The notes beneath the pieces were generated by a model. It saw only the letters and a list, made by a program, of their open reading frames with translations. It did no database searches and was not told the origin of the DNA. Shown piece after piece: positions 8,901 through 18,373 of a DNA stretch of 64,000 nucleotides. The first letter of the stretch is position 1. Each line of letters starts with the position of its first letter. Source of the DNA: CAVPFA01 sp963703655 (GTDB taxonomy: Bacteria > Actinomycetota > Acidimicrobiia > Acidimicrobiales > Bog-793); NCBI GenBank assembly GCA_963703655.1, contig CAVPFA010000002.1, forward strand, positions 1 through 64,000, read 5' to 3'. Both the position numbers and the translations under genes were made by a program.

Positions 8901-9904
8901 GTTCCTCCGGCATAGACGGTGGTGGCACCGGACGAGGAGCCGACGAAGGTCGTGGGGAGTGAGCCGACGCCGGTGAAGGTGTAGGTGTCCGGACCCAAGG
9001 TGGCCGTGTCGTTGAAGACGCCGCTCTCTGTCACTCCCGACAAGTTGATCGAGAGCGGGGTCGACGAGCTCGAGGAGAGGCCCGAGAAGTCGATGGTGTC
9101 GTGCCCGCTGGTCCCCGGATCACCGAAGGTCTCGGATCCCGGGCCCGCCACCAGGGTGGTGTTGCCGGACGAGGATCCGGTGAAGCTCGCGATGCCGCTG
9201 AAGGTGTCGGTTCCCGACGACAGACCGCTCACGGTTCCTGAGGCCGCCGAGACCGTGATCCCCGAGTTGGCCGCCGAGAGGTTGAGGCTGTTGCCGGTGC
9301 CCTGGCCGGTGAAGCTGTAGCCGCCAGTCGGACCGGCGGCGAAGGTGGTGTTGCCGGACGAGGATCCGGTGAAGCTCGCGATGCCGCTGAAGGTGTCAGT
9401 TCCTCCCCCCGACAAGCCGCTCACCGTCCCAGTCACCACCGAGATGGTCGTGCCCGACGGGGCTGCCGAGAGGTCGAGCGTGGTGGTGCCTCCGGGGCCG
9501 ACGAATGTGATCCCTGTGTCGGTGCCAGGCTGGAAGACCGTCGGCACAAAGGGCGACGATGTCTCGGTGACCTGGACGGTCGGGAAGCCACTATCGCTAT
9601 AACTTTGGCACTCTTGCGTGCCGTCGAGTTCGATCTGATAGAAACCGCCGCTCGTCGTCACCACCAGGGAGTCCGACGCCAGGCCCGAGACGCTGATAGT
9701 GAGCGTCTCGCCCGAGGCGGAGCAGGAAATGGACGGTAAGGCGTCAGCCCGCCCGGCGTGAAGCGCGAGAAGGAGGGCCACGCCACCGCAACCGAGCGTC
9801 ATGCCCGCGATGAGGAGGGCTACGAATCTCGATACAGCAATGGAGCGAAAGATGTCGAGGTGCGCGCGTGACCCACGCGCAAGGCGCAGCTTGGGCATCG
9901 CCAT
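5919..9904 (-). CDS. Giant secreted IPT/TIG-repeat surface protein (one-base frameshift)
   Basis: Read through one missing base, this is a ~1,328-aa exported protein. ATG 9904 has a G-rich ribosome site 3-5 nt upstream and gives a signal peptide with hydrophobic core around residues 28-50 (SRFVALLIAGMTLGC..., cleavage after GRADA). The N-terminal half repeats units with YSFTGQGTGNSLNLSAA and DTFSGIASFTGSSSG. Residues ~667-1081 are five identical 83-aa IPT/TIG Ig-like domains (PTVSGISPSSGPSGGGTTVT ... GGEVVSPTEFTYV). The C-terminal ~245 residues hold another Ig-like region and a domain with YTGQLNVVTPGKWWFQ. No LPxTG or membrane anchor is seen. The frame breaks at 8599-8603, where five Cs replace the six of the sister repeat at 9405-9410. 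Such proteins usually act in adhesion or as surface scaffold; that role is inference. Confidence 0.78.
6661..7905 (-). repeat. Five perfect 249-bp tandem repeats
   Basis: The 249-bp unit begins at 6661, 6910, 7159, 7408 and 7657, and each encodes the same 83-aa IPT/TIG domain. I see no difference between copies, including at synonymous positions. That points to recent expansion or ongoing homogenisation, or to an assembly artefact in copy number. Confidence 0.93.
8035..9214 (-). repeat. 563-bp direct duplication, offset 617 bp
   Basis: Bases 8035-8597 reappear at 8652-9214. The natural period is 618 bp (206 codons); the observed 617 reflects the base missing from the C run at 8599-8603. The block encodes the YSFTGQGTGNSLNLSAA / DTFSGIASFTG units. 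Confidence 0.88.
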
Positions 9905-10575
9905 GTCCCCCCCGTAACAGGGGGGTCCGTCCTGGCCCCCTCGCACGCAGAACCGTACACCGATTCGCCCAGCGTTGCTCGGGAAGGCCACGCCAACGCT
10001 GCGGCGTTCAATCCGCGTTCGTCACCACCTAGAAAGCGTCGGCGCGTTTACTCGCGCACAGATCAGCGCCCCGAATGTCGGCCCGTCCATGCTCGACCCG
10101 TCGCGACGGAACGACGGATATTTCGCCAAGATCCGTGCGCCTGCGTGGAGCGCCGTACCCTGAGCTAGAGCTCCAGCAGTTCCGTGGTTGGTTGCGGCCC
10201 GGGTGTTCCACTCCCCCCGCCGTCGTAGGCCGTTGCAGGCCGTTCTGACGGGTGCTGTTGAGCAGGGAGCCCTTGGATCTGCTGAGTGGCACATTTCAAC
10301 AGTTGGAGGACTCGAGAGCGAGGGCTCGTCGCGGGTGTCGCCACCGTCGGAACGTCTTCGAGTGGTCAGCGTGGTCGCCGCTATGCGAGGTTCGGTGCGC
10401 TGTCGAGTGGCCGTCGGTGGGAATGCGGCGTGGGCCTGCGCTGCGCCTGCCGAATCTGGCGCGGTACCGCCATCGCCGCATCACCGGGTCGCGCGTCATT
10501 CTGTACCGCTCTGTCCTGGCCGATGCGCGTCCACCTGTGGCGTCGTAGCCTTCGGGCAAGCAGAGGAGGGGACGA
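9905..10575. other. Intergenic region between divergent genes
   Basis: This 671-bp gap lies between the surface protein and the cyclase-type sensor and must hold both promoters. It contains the first copy of the ~205-bp repeat (10113-10315). The open frames across it on both strands are Arg/Ser/Pro-rich and not gene-like. Confidence 0.5.
10113..10315 (+). repeat. ~205-bp direct repeat, copy 1
   Basis: The segment starting GACGGATATTTCGCCAAGAT and ending in GGCACATTTCAACAGTTGGA recurs at 15768-15973 in the same orientation. The copies differ by a 3-base GTT insertion in copy 2 and a few substitutions. Its end, read on the other strand, starts TGTTGAAATGTGCCAC, which resembles some IS21-type termini. 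No complete gene lies inside. Confidence 0.85.
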
Positions 10576-13500
10576 ATGCGCTGCCCAGCGTGTGGGGGCG
10601 AGAACCCGGACGGCAAGCGGTTCTGCAAGGACTGCGGTGGACCGCTAGCCGCACAGTGTGCTTCCTGTGGCGCGGAACTTCTGGCTGGGAGTCGGTTCTG
10701 CGGTGACTGCGGAGCTGCAATTGCCGCGGAGCCCTCCCCGGCCACGGCCGTCTTAACGACCCGACCTGCGCAGCAGGCTACGGCCCCTACGACGGAGCTC
10801 CGTCACGTCTCGGTGCTGTTCTGCGACCTTGTCGGCTTTACCCCGCTCGCGGAGAAACGAGATCCCGAGGAAGTAAGAGAGGTTCTGTCGGGCTACTTTG
10901 ATCTCGCCCGGGCCATAGTCGGGCGATATGGCGGTGTCGTCGAGAAGTTCATCGGCGATGCCGTGATGGCGGTCTGGGGCGCCCCGGTCGCGAACGAGGA
11001 CGACGCCGAACGGGCTGTGCGGGCCGGCCTAGAGCTCGTCTCGGCCGTTGCTGTCTATGGCACCGAGCACGAGACCGATCTCCAGGCCCGCGTCGGGATC
11101 GTGACCGGCGGCGCGGCCACGACCGAGACCGCCGAGGAGGGCCTCGTCATCGGAGACCGCGTCAACACAGCCGCCCGCGTCCAGTCGGCTGCTCCGCCGG
11201 GGTGCTGCTACGTCGACGAGACCACACGCAGCGCGACGGCCGCTGCGATCGCCTACAGGGACGCCGGCGAGCACGAGCTCAAGGGCAAGGCCGAGCCAGT
11301 CCGGCTCTTCCAGGCGACCAGGGTCGTCGCTGCGGTCGCGGGCTTGCAGCGAGCGGGGGTTCTCGAGGCTCCCTTCATCGGAAGGGACCACGAGCTTCAC
11401 CTCGTCAAGGAACTGTTCCACGCCTCGGCAGATCGTCACTCGGCCCGCATGGTCCTCGTCTCGGGCGTAGCTGGCGTTGGTAAGTCACGACTTTCATGGG
11501 AGTTCTTCAAGTACATCGACGGTCTCGTGGGAACCGTGCTCTGGCACGCCGGGCGCTGCCTGTCCTATGGCGAGGGAGTCTCCTACTGGGCGCTGTCGGA
11601 GATGGTCCGGGCCAGGCTCCAGATCAGCGAGGAAGACTCTTTAGACGTCGTCGCCGAGCGGCTGCGGACCGGACTCGAACGCTGGATCGCAGACGCCGCG
11701 GACCGGGAGTTCATCTCCCCCCGTCTAGGTCAGCTGCTGGGACTCCCGACTCCCAAGGTGCTCGCGAGAGAGGAGCTCTTCTCCGGCTGGCGGCTTTTCT
11801 TCGAACGATTGTCCGAGCACCTGCCGGTCGTAATGGTCATCGAGGACCTGCAGTGGGCAGATGCCGGCATGGTCGACTTCCTCGACCACCTGCTCGAGTG
11901 GTCGGGCGACCATTCCCTTTTTCTCCTCGTGCTGTCGCGACCGGAAGGGATAGACCGCAAAGGCCTTGTGCTCTCGCGCCGGAGCGTCACGGCCCTCCCG
12001 CTCGATCCGCTGTCGGACGCGGTCATCGGCGAACTCCTCGACGGCCTCATCACAGGCCTTCCCGCCACCGCCCGAGATCGCATCGTGGAACGCGCCGAGG
12101 GCATCCCGCTCTATGCGATCGAGACGGTGCGAGGCCTGCTTGACAACGGCGTCCTCGAGAAAGGCGACGATGGGCTGTTGCACCTCGTCGGCGAGCTCGG
12201 CGAGCTCGAGATCCCACCGGGGCTGACGGCCCTCATTGCCTCCCGGCTTGACGCCCTGGGACCCGAGGAGCGCCGGCTCGTGAAGGAGTGCTCGGTGCTC
12301 GGCGGCAGCTTCCCCCGCCAGGCGATCGAGGCGGTCTCCGACATCGACTCGGGGGACCTGGATGAGTTGTTGAGCTCCCTTGTGCGCAAGGAAGTGCTGA
12401 CGGTCCGCGCCGACAAGCTCTCGCCCGAACGCGGCCAGTACGCCTTCACCCAGTCGCTCATCAGATCCGTCGCCTACGACACGTTGACCAGAGCCGAGCG
12501 CAAGGCCCGGCACCTGAGGACCGCCGAGCACCTTCGAACGGCATTCCCAGACCAGGGTGCCGACGTGGCCGAAGTGATCGCCGCTCACCTATATGACGGG
12601 TATCTCGCCGCCCGAGACGACCCGGACTTGGGTGAGCTTCGTGTCCTTGCGAGAGACGCCTTCGCCCAGGCAGCAGAGCGAGCCCAGTCCGTGGGCGCCC
12701 TCGAAGCCGCCGAGGCTGCCTTCCTGAGGGCGGCCGAGCTGAGCTCGGACGAGGCCGAGCAGGCCGGGTTCATCGAGCGTGCCGGGCGGATGACGCACCT
12801 TGCAGGCTGGATCGAGCGCGCCCTCGGCCACTTCGAAACGGCCGTTGCCGCCCACTCCGAGGCCGGGCGGGTGGTCGACGCGGCGCGGGTCACCGGTGAG
12901 GTCGGTACCGCGCTCGGCGACCTCGGGCGCCACGAGCAGGCGATCAGCTGCATCCGCGAGGCGCTGATGTCCCTCGAGGGGATCGCCGCCCCTCCCGAGG
13001 TCGTCGCTGAGGTCAAGTCGAGGCTTACAGGGGCCCTCATGTTTACCGGCCACGCCGACGAGGCGACAGCACAGACCGAGGAAGTGCTTACGCTGGCCCA
13101 GCACTACGAGCTCCCCGAGCTGCTCGCCCGCGGCCTCAACGCCAGGGCAATGCTTCTCGGTAACTCTGGTCGAGCCGAGGAGGCCCGCCTCAACTTCGAG
13201 GGAGTCCTTGCTCTCGCCCGGCGTCACGGGATCATCCGAAGCGAACTGATCGCAGAGGGCAACTTGGCAGACCTCTGCATGACCAACGACCTGCCGGGGG
13301 GCGAAGAACACGCCGAGGCCTCCCTCGCCCTCGCCCGCCGCTGGGGCCAGAGGGACAACGAGGCCTGGGCCGCGGTCAACCTCATGTACATCCTCACGAT
13401 GGCGGGACGCCTCGAGGAGGCGCAGCAGCTCGGGACTGAGCTCCTCCACGCAGGTGGTGACGAGCGTCCCGGAGCCGCGGACATCAACGGCCGGCTCGCC

Positions 13501-14181
13501 TACCTGGAGACGCTCCGAGGGAACACCGACGCTGCCCGCGCGTACCTCTCGATTTGTCGTGCCTGGGTTTCGAGCGACGACATCCAGAAGAGATCTACGT
13601 ACTCGGCTACCGAGGCGATGGTGCTCCTCTCCGCCGGGGACACCCGGGACGCGCTAGAAACCGGTCGCCGCGCGATCGATGAAGCGATGGGCGGCGGTCT
13701 TGGCCTGGCGCACGAGGTCATCCGTCTCGCCTTCCCTGTTGCCATCGAGGCAGCAGTCGACCTCGGCGACCTCGAGGAAGCCGATCGGCTAGCGGAGCAG
13801 CTGGCGGCGCGTCCGCGTGGCGAGGTCCCTCCGTTCCTCCGGGCGCAGGTCACCCGCGCCAAGGCCCTGGTCGCTGCTGCAAAGGGTGAAGACGCCGCAA
13901 TGGAGGAGAACCTCGTCGCTGTCGAGGCCGCGTTTCGAGACCTCGGCTATCCGTACTGGACCGCACGCACTCAGCTCGACCGCGCCGAGTGGCTCGCACG
14001 CCAGGAAAGGCTCGACGAGGCAGCGCAGCTCGCCAGCGAAGCCGCCGCAACCTTCGAGGCGGTCGGCGCCGTACCGATGCTTGCTCGCGCAAGAGTGCTC
14101 CTCGAGCCCGAGATGGTTCGCAACCCTGGCGCCTACGGCCAACGCGCTGTCGCTCAGAGCCGCCCGGCGCCCTCCGAATAG
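10576..14181 (+). CDS. Zinc-ribbon / class III cyclase / AAA ATPase / TPR sensor protein
   Basis: A 1,201-aa multidomain protein. Two zinc ribbons come first (CPAC...CKDC and CASC...CGDC, residues 3-45). A class III nucleotidyl cyclase domain follows (about 75-255) with both metal-binding aspartates visible: D84 in VLFCDLVGFTP and D128 in KFIGDAVMAVWG. Next is an AAA/STAND-type ATPase with Walker A VSGVAGVGKS (about 293-302) and Walker B-like VVMVIEDLQWAD (about 417-428). The rest (about 650-1180) is alpha-helical TPR-like repeats. It probably couples a sensed ligand or partner to cAMP or cGMP synthesis. The family is widespread in actinobacteria, but most members are uncharacterised. ATG 10576 has a strong AGAGGAGGGG site 5-12 nt upstream. 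Confidence 0.87.
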   Translation: MRCPACGGENPDGKRFCKDCGGPLAAQCASCGAELLAGSRFCGDCGAAIAAEPSPATAVLTTRPAQQATAPTTELRHVSVLFCDLVGFTPLAEKRDPEEVREVLSGYFDLARAIVGRYGGVVEKFIGDAVMAVWGAPVANEDDAERAVRAGLELVSAVAVYGTEHETDLQARVGIVTGGAATTETAEEGLVIGDRVNTAARVQSAAPPGCCYVDETTRSATAAAIAYRDAGEHELKGKAEPVRLFQATRVVAAVAGLQRAGVLEAPFIGRDHELHLVKELFHASADRHSARMVLVSGVAGVGKSRLSWEFFKYIDGLVGTVLWHAGRCLSYGEGVSYWALSEMVRARLQISEEDSLDVVAERLRTGLERWIADAADREFISPRLGQLLGLPTPKVLAREELFSGWRLFFERLSEHLPVVMVIEDLQWADAGMVDFLDHLLEWSGDHSLFLLVLSRPEGIDRKGLVLSRRSVTALPLDPLSDAVIGELLDGLITGLPATARDRIVERAEGIPLYAIETVRGLLDNGVLEKGDDGLLHLVGELGELEIPPGLTALIASRLDALGPEERRLVKECSVLGGSFPRQAIEAVSDIDSGDLDELLSSLVRKEVLTVRADKLSPERGQYAFTQSLIRSVAYDTLTRAERKARHLRTAEHLRTAFPDQGADVAEVIAAHLYDGYLAARDDPDLGELRVLARDAFAQAAERAQSVGALEAAEAAFLRAAELSSDEAEQAGFIERAGRMTHLAGWIERALGHFETAVAAHSEAGRVVDAARVTGEVGTALGDLGRHEQAISCIREALMSLEGIAAPPEVVAEVKSRLTGALMFTGHADEATAQTEEVLTLAQHYELPELLARGLNARAMLLGNSGRAEEARLNFEGVLALARRHGIIRSELIAEGNLADLCMTNDLPGGEEHAEASLALARRWGQRDNEAWAAVNLMYILTMAGRLEEAQQLGTELLHAGGDERPGAADINGRLAYLETLRGNTDAARAYLSICRAWVSSDDIQKRSTYSATEAMVLLSAGDTRDALETGRRAIDEAMGGGLGLAHEVIRLAFPVAIEAAVDLGDLEEADRLAEQLAARPRGEVPPFLRAQVTRAKALVAAAKGEDAAMEENLVAVEAAFRDLGYPYWTARTQLDRAEWLARQERLDEAAQLASEAAATFEAVGAVPMLARARVLLEPEMVRNPGAYGQRAVAQSRPAPSE

Positions 14182-14699
14182 GCAGCTTGCCCGTCATTTT
14201 GTAGCGTCGTCCGTAGACCAGTCCTTGACACGGTTCCTATGGCCGCAAACTTCCCACCAGGCGGTCACTCGAAAGCCGTTCGATGCGAGCCACAGGCTGA
14301 TGGACTCCAGTTCCTCCGCGGGACCTCAGATATGAGCGCATACTGCTTCATCTGTGCGACCCCGAGCCAAGCTCTCGTCGTGGACATATCGACGGTTCTT
14401 GGTCGAGCCCCGGAAGTGAGCGCCGATTACGCGCTCGACGGGACGATGGCCAAAAGAGGCAGAAGGTGTTGTTCTGTATCCAAGCTGGTCGCCGGAGTGA
14501 AGTCTGACGGTGGCTCGCCCGGCCCCATGGTCCCTATAGCTCTTGACAAATCGCCGCGGCGCACTTGCGTCGCGGCTCAGGCTGCAGGGGTGCTGGGCCG
14601 AGGCGGGGAAGCTGCTAGCACCCTCGTCGAGTGCTAGCCCAACGCGCCGTCTCACCACTGAAGCTCTGACTCGAACCGCTGCGTGATTCTGAGGCTTCC
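14182..14699. other. Intergenic region, nothing recognised
   Basis: This 518-bp gap lies between two convergent genes. A plus frame (14239-14637, 132 aa) and an overlapping minus frame (14326-14703, 125 aa) are open, but neither has a ribosome site, recognisable domain or plausible composition. I call no gene. Confidence 0.45.
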
Positions 14700-15458
14700 T
14701 CACGTGCAGGTCCAGCCACCATCGACCACGAGCGTGTGGCCGGTGACATAGCTGGAAGCGTCGGACGCCAGGAACAGCAGAGGCCCGTCGAGCTCATCGA
14801 TGGACGGTGCCCGTGCCAGCAGTGTCTGGCTTTCGATGCGCGCGACGAAGTCGGGGTCAGCCAGCATTCCAGTTAGCTCCGAGGGGAAATATCCAGGGGC
14901 GAGCGCGTTGACGCGCACCCGCCGCGATCCCCACTGGGCAGCGAGATGACGGGTCAGGCCGACCAGCGCCGCCTTGGTGGAGTTGTAGGCGGCCATTGGC
15001 CCACGGGACGCGACCAGGCCGTAGATAGATGCGATGTTGATCACTGACCCGTGATCACTGGTGAACAGCAGCGGTGCTACCAGACGGCACAGATCCAGCA
15101 CGGCTACCAGGTTGATCTGGATAACCGTCTCCAGTTCGCCGAGCGTCTGGTGCTCCAGCGGGCCACCATCGCAAACACCGGCATTGTTGACCAGGATGTC
15201 CAATCGGCCGAAGCGATCTGCCACTGCCTCTACCAGCGCCTGCCGGTGTGCAGCCGAGGCGATATCACCTGCCACAGCGACCGAGCCGAGTTCACTGGCC
15301 AGCTGCTCGAGACGTTCCTCCCGCCGTGCGGTCATCACGACATCGGCGCCGGCATCGCGCAGAACCCGTGCGAACCGCTCGCCAAGGCCCGACGAGGCCC
15401 CCGTGACAAGCGCCACACGGCCAGAAAGAAGCCCGTCCCTGGTGTCCATTCCGGTCAT
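14700..15458 (-). CDS. SDR-family oxidoreductase
   Basis: A 252-aa classical short-chain dehydrogenase. The cofactor-binding motif TGASSGLG lies near residues 20-27, NNAG near 90-93, the catalytic serine in NIASIYG, and the Y-x-x-x-K pair in YNSTK. VDGGW ends the protein as in many family members. It reduces or oxidises a carbonyl/alcohol with NAD(P)(H); the substrate cannot be read from sequence. It stands alone, convergent with the sensor gene. An ATG three codons inside (MDTRDG) is an equally good start. Confidence 0.85.
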   Translation of the reverse strand: MTGMDTRDGLLSGRVALVTGASSGLGERFARVLRDAGADVVMTARREERLEQLASELGSVAVAGDIASAAHRQALVEAVADRFGRLDILVNNAGVCDGGPLEHQTLGELETVIQINLVAVLDLCRLVAPLLFTSDHGSVINIASIYGLVASRGPMAAYNSTKAALVGLTRHLAAQWGSRRVRVNALAPGYFPSELTGMLADPDFVARIESQTLLARAPSIDELDGPLLFLASDASSYVTGHTLVVDGGWTCT

Positions 15459-16292
15459 TGTCCCACCACGAGCACGGCCCGGCGAGGCTGAAAGCGCTCA
15501 CAGCCAACCGTTCTGCCGCCCGCCCATGATCCTGAAAAGCTCGGCGCCGGGCCCCAAGGTCCCGTCGGTTAAGGTTTGGCCGCCGTCTTGTGGCAACGAA
15601 TGGGCCGCCGCCTCATCAACGCTTGGGTAGACACATCCAAGTTGGAGATCCGCGGAATGGGCCTGCGGACGCGAACCCCCATTTCACTCTCCCCCTACGT
15701 TGAGCGACATAACGTCTCATTTGGGTGGTCGCGCGATGGTTTGCCCGGACCAGCGGTCATCCAGATCGACGGATATTTCGCCAAGATCCGTGCGCCTGCG
15801 TGGAGCGCCGTACCCTGAGCTAGAGCTCCAGCAGTTCCGTGGTTGGTTGCGGCCCGGGTGTTGTTCCACTCCCCCAGCCGTCGTAGGCCGTTGCAGGCCG
15901 TTCTGACGGGTGCTGTTGAGCAGGGAGCCCTTGGATCTGCTGAGTGGCACATTTCAACAGTTGGAGGAGTCGACCCGAACGAGCTCTTGCATGATGGTCG
16001 GTGGAGTGTTGGGTCCGCTCGGCAGCCGGCTTGCGGCCCAGGCTTGGACCTCGAGCCAGCGGCTCCCACAGACAACGAGCTTGACGACACCGCTGGAAGC
16101 AGACAGACCCGCGGCCAGGCGCACCGCCACTGTTCTCGGCTGCGAAGAGGCGGCGCTCGGCACCAAGCTGACGGCCAGCGCCACTACCGCCGCAGTGCTT
16201 GAGAGTCTCAGAGCCCTCACGTTCGTTCAAAGCCTCCGGTGTCAACTATCGCGTACGGCCCAGACCGGCCCCGAACAAGGACTCGTGATCGC
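15459..16292. other. Long intergenic region carrying repeat copy 2
   Basis: This 834-bp region lies upstream of the minus-strand SDR and downstream of the minus-strand secreted Cys-repeat gene. It contains repeat copy 2 (15768-15973). The rest holds no gene I can support; the frames at 15843-16245 look like shadows on either strand. Confidence 0.45.
15768..15973 (+). repeat. ~205-bp direct repeat, copy 2
   Basis: Second copy of the segment at 10113-10315, same orientation, about 5.65 kb away. It carries a GTT insertion (GTGTTGTTCC instead of GTGTTCC). Together the copies bracket the sensor and SDR genes. Confidence 0.85.
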
Positions 16293-17345
16293 TCAGATCC
16301 TCATGGTTACGAGGTAGCCGGAGGTCAGTTCGTTGTTGGTCCCGACGGCGACGCACGCACCGCTGGTGCTGCACGACACGGCGCTGAGATTGGCTGGCCC
16401 GCTCAACCTTGCCTTGCCTGGGGTGCCGCCGGTCAATTTCACCAGGGCGCCGGAGGGGCGGCCTGATGAGCTTTCGAACCCTCCGACAGCGAGGCAAGTC
16501 GTGGCGTTCGCACACGCCACCGCTCCAAGCTGGCTGGTGCCTGCGACCTTGTGGGGCGTGCCGGGAATGCCCCGTTTCAAGGTGACGACAACCCCATAGC
16601 CTCCGCCGCTGGCTCCCGCGTAGCAGGTCGTAGCGTTCGGACAGGCGACCCCGAGAAAGTAGTTGGTCCTGGTCGTCTCGACCTTGCCGGGGCTGCCGTT
16701 GGACACGGTCACGACGGTCCCCGGACCTCCGCCGACAGCGTTGATGCCGCCGCCGACAGCAACACAAGAGCTACCGGAGCCGCACGCGATCCCAAAGGGC
16801 GTGCCCATGGCCGCCACAGGCACCTCGCGAGTGACCCTGCCACCGCGGATGGTGACCACGAGGGTGCCCTTCTTGTCGTGCTCTGGGCCCACCGCGTAGC
16901 ACAAGGTGGCGCTCACGCAGGCGACACCTGTGAACGTGTCGACGGCTGGGACGGCGACCGACGATTCCGAGGAGCGCGCGACGTGGACAAGCACCCCGTC
17001 GGCGTCGGCGTTGAACCCGACGGCGTAGCAGTTGGTCGCCGAGGTGCAGGAGATGGAATAGAGGCCGTTCGCTCCGCTCACGAGCTTGGTCGTGCCGGGG
17101 CGGCCCGAGGTCACGGTCAGGATCGCGCCGCGGATGGTGGCGGGTTCGTGAAGTTCGCCGACGGCATAGCAGTTGGTCGCCGAGGTGCACGAGATGCCGT
17201 AGAGCCCGGCGGTGCCCCTGACCGGCAGTGCCCCACTGGCGGCCTGTGCCGCCGGCGAGGCCGTCCCGAACAGGACCAGGCCGGTGCTCACCACGGCCGC
17301 CACGATCACACAAGCAGGCCCACTGCGGCAGGAAGCTGCGAACAA
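16293..17345 (-). CDS. Secreted Cys-repeat propeller-like protein
   Basis: A 350-aa exported protein. TTG 17345 is chosen for its GAGGGG ribosome site; it gives a signal peptide with hydrophobic core ACVIVAAVVSTGLVLFG and cleavage near AAQA. The mature part is about seven repeats of 40-45 aa, each with a core like GISCTSATNCYAVG (two cysteines five residues apart, then YAVG) followed by a strand pair with TVxxGxPG. This looks like a beta-propeller with disulfide-stapled blades. I do not recognise a named family. The third and later repeats vary (VACVSATLCYAVG, IACGSGSSCVAVG). Function unknown; probably extracellular binding. Confidence 0.65.
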   Translation of the reverse strand: MFAASCRSGPACVIVAAVVSTGLVLFGTASPAAQAASGALPVRGTAGLYGISCTSATNCYAVGELHEPATIRGAILTVTSGRPGTTKLVSGANGLYSISCTSATNCYAVGFNADADGVLVHVARSSESSVAVPAVDTFTGVACVSATLCYAVGPEHDKKGTLVVTIRGGRVTREVPVAAMGTPFGIACGSGSSCVAVGGGINAVGGGPGTVVTVSNGSPGKVETTRTNYFLGVACPNATTCYAGASGGGYGVVVTLKRGIPGTPHKVAGTSQLGAVACANATTCLAVGGFESSSGRPSGALVKLTGGTPGKARLSGPANLSAVSCSTSGACVAVGTNNELTSGYLVTMRI

Positions 17346-17441
17346 CCAACCCCCTCGGTTTCTCGGGCGAACTTAGTCTCGATCCTGGCCATGATCACAG
17401 CGGCGAGGTTCGGAAGGCTCCGACCCGTGTCCGGGAGGATG

Positions 17442-18225
17442 TCAGGGGCGGCGCCCAAGCGTCGCCTCGATGCCGCGGACGTCACCGTCCTCGTCGAAGA
17501 GAACCGTGACGCCGAGGTAGCCGAGGCGCTCCAAGTCGTCGCCGAGCGCCTCGGCCTGCGCGCCGCCGAGCTCGAGCAGAAGCGCCCCGCCGCGCCGAAG
17601 GAAACGGGGGCAGCCCCTCAGGACACGTCGGAGGATCTCGGTGCCGTCGGGGCCGCCGTCGTAAGACAGTGGCGACTCGAACTCGAGGGTCTGACGCGGC
17701 AACAGCGACAGCGCCGGGGTCGGCACGTACGGCACGACACCGACGACGACGTCGACGCGTCCTTCGAGCGTGCGCGGCAGCGGAGCGAAAAGATCGCCGC
17801 GGTAGACCTCCACGCCGTTGGCTGCCGCGCACGCAACGGCCCGCTCGTCGACGTCGGACGCCACGACCCGCGCGCCGGGGCGGCCCGTGATCAAGGTCCT
17901 GGCGATCGCTCCGGTCCCTGTGCACAGATCGATCGCCGCACCCGTAGCCGGCAGGCGCTCGACGGCTCTACCGCGCGAGCGGCTCGCTCTGCCAGCGGGG
18001 AACGTAGACACCGGGGTCGACGCGGATCTCCGATCCGCAGAACGATGCGCTCCCTGTGATCCAGGCAAGGGGCTCGCCCGAGAGGCGACGACGGACAAGT
18101 GAGTCGAGGAGCTCGGCATCGCCGGCCGCGCAGCCGAGGAGCTCGCACGCCTCCTCTCGCGCTGCGACGAACCCCGCGCGGGAGAGCAGCGCGGCGAGCG
18201 CCTCGAGGTCGTTCGCGATCGGCAC
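17442..18225 (-). CDS. PrmC/HemK-like N5-glutamine methyltransferase (one-base frameshift)
   Basis: A ~260-aa SAM-dependent methyltransferase of the PrmC-like group. The N-terminal helical part (ALLSRAGFVAAREEACELL, VRRRLSGEPLAWITG, IRVDPGVYVPRWQSEPLA) is in one frame. The catalytic domain (AAIDLCTGTGAIA, VVASDVDERAVACA, VYRGDLFAPLP) is in another, joined near 17970 by one extra base after CGCGCGG. The NPPY motif that contacts the target glutamine in PrmC is VVPYVP here, so the substrate may differ from release factors. GTG 18225 is the most likely start. As written the first frame stops at a TAG at the junction; whether this is real or a sequencing error cannot be told. Confidence 0.68.
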
Positions 18226-18270
18226 GTCGGCAATTGGACCACGACGGAGTGCACCCCTGGCAGGACACGA

Positions 18271-18303
18271 ACCACCCCCGGGACCCGAGGTGCCGGGGGT
18301 GGT
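18271..18303. terminator. Strong GC stem-loop
   Basis: An 11-bp perfect stem (ACCACCCCCGG / CCGGGGGTGGT) with an 11-nt loop. It sits 46 bp upstream of the PrmC-like start, so it could end the preceding minus-strand transcript or act as a leader hairpin. There is no T run. Confidence 0.5.
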
Positions 18304-18373
18304 CACGGAGTGCCTCTTGCGAGGGACGGCAGCTCCAATGACAGTGTATGGGAACGCGGTGCGCCGTGCGGAC

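Noticed and set aside
14239..14637. 132-aa open frame between sensor and SDR
   Set aside because: No ribosome site, odd composition and an equally long antisense frame.
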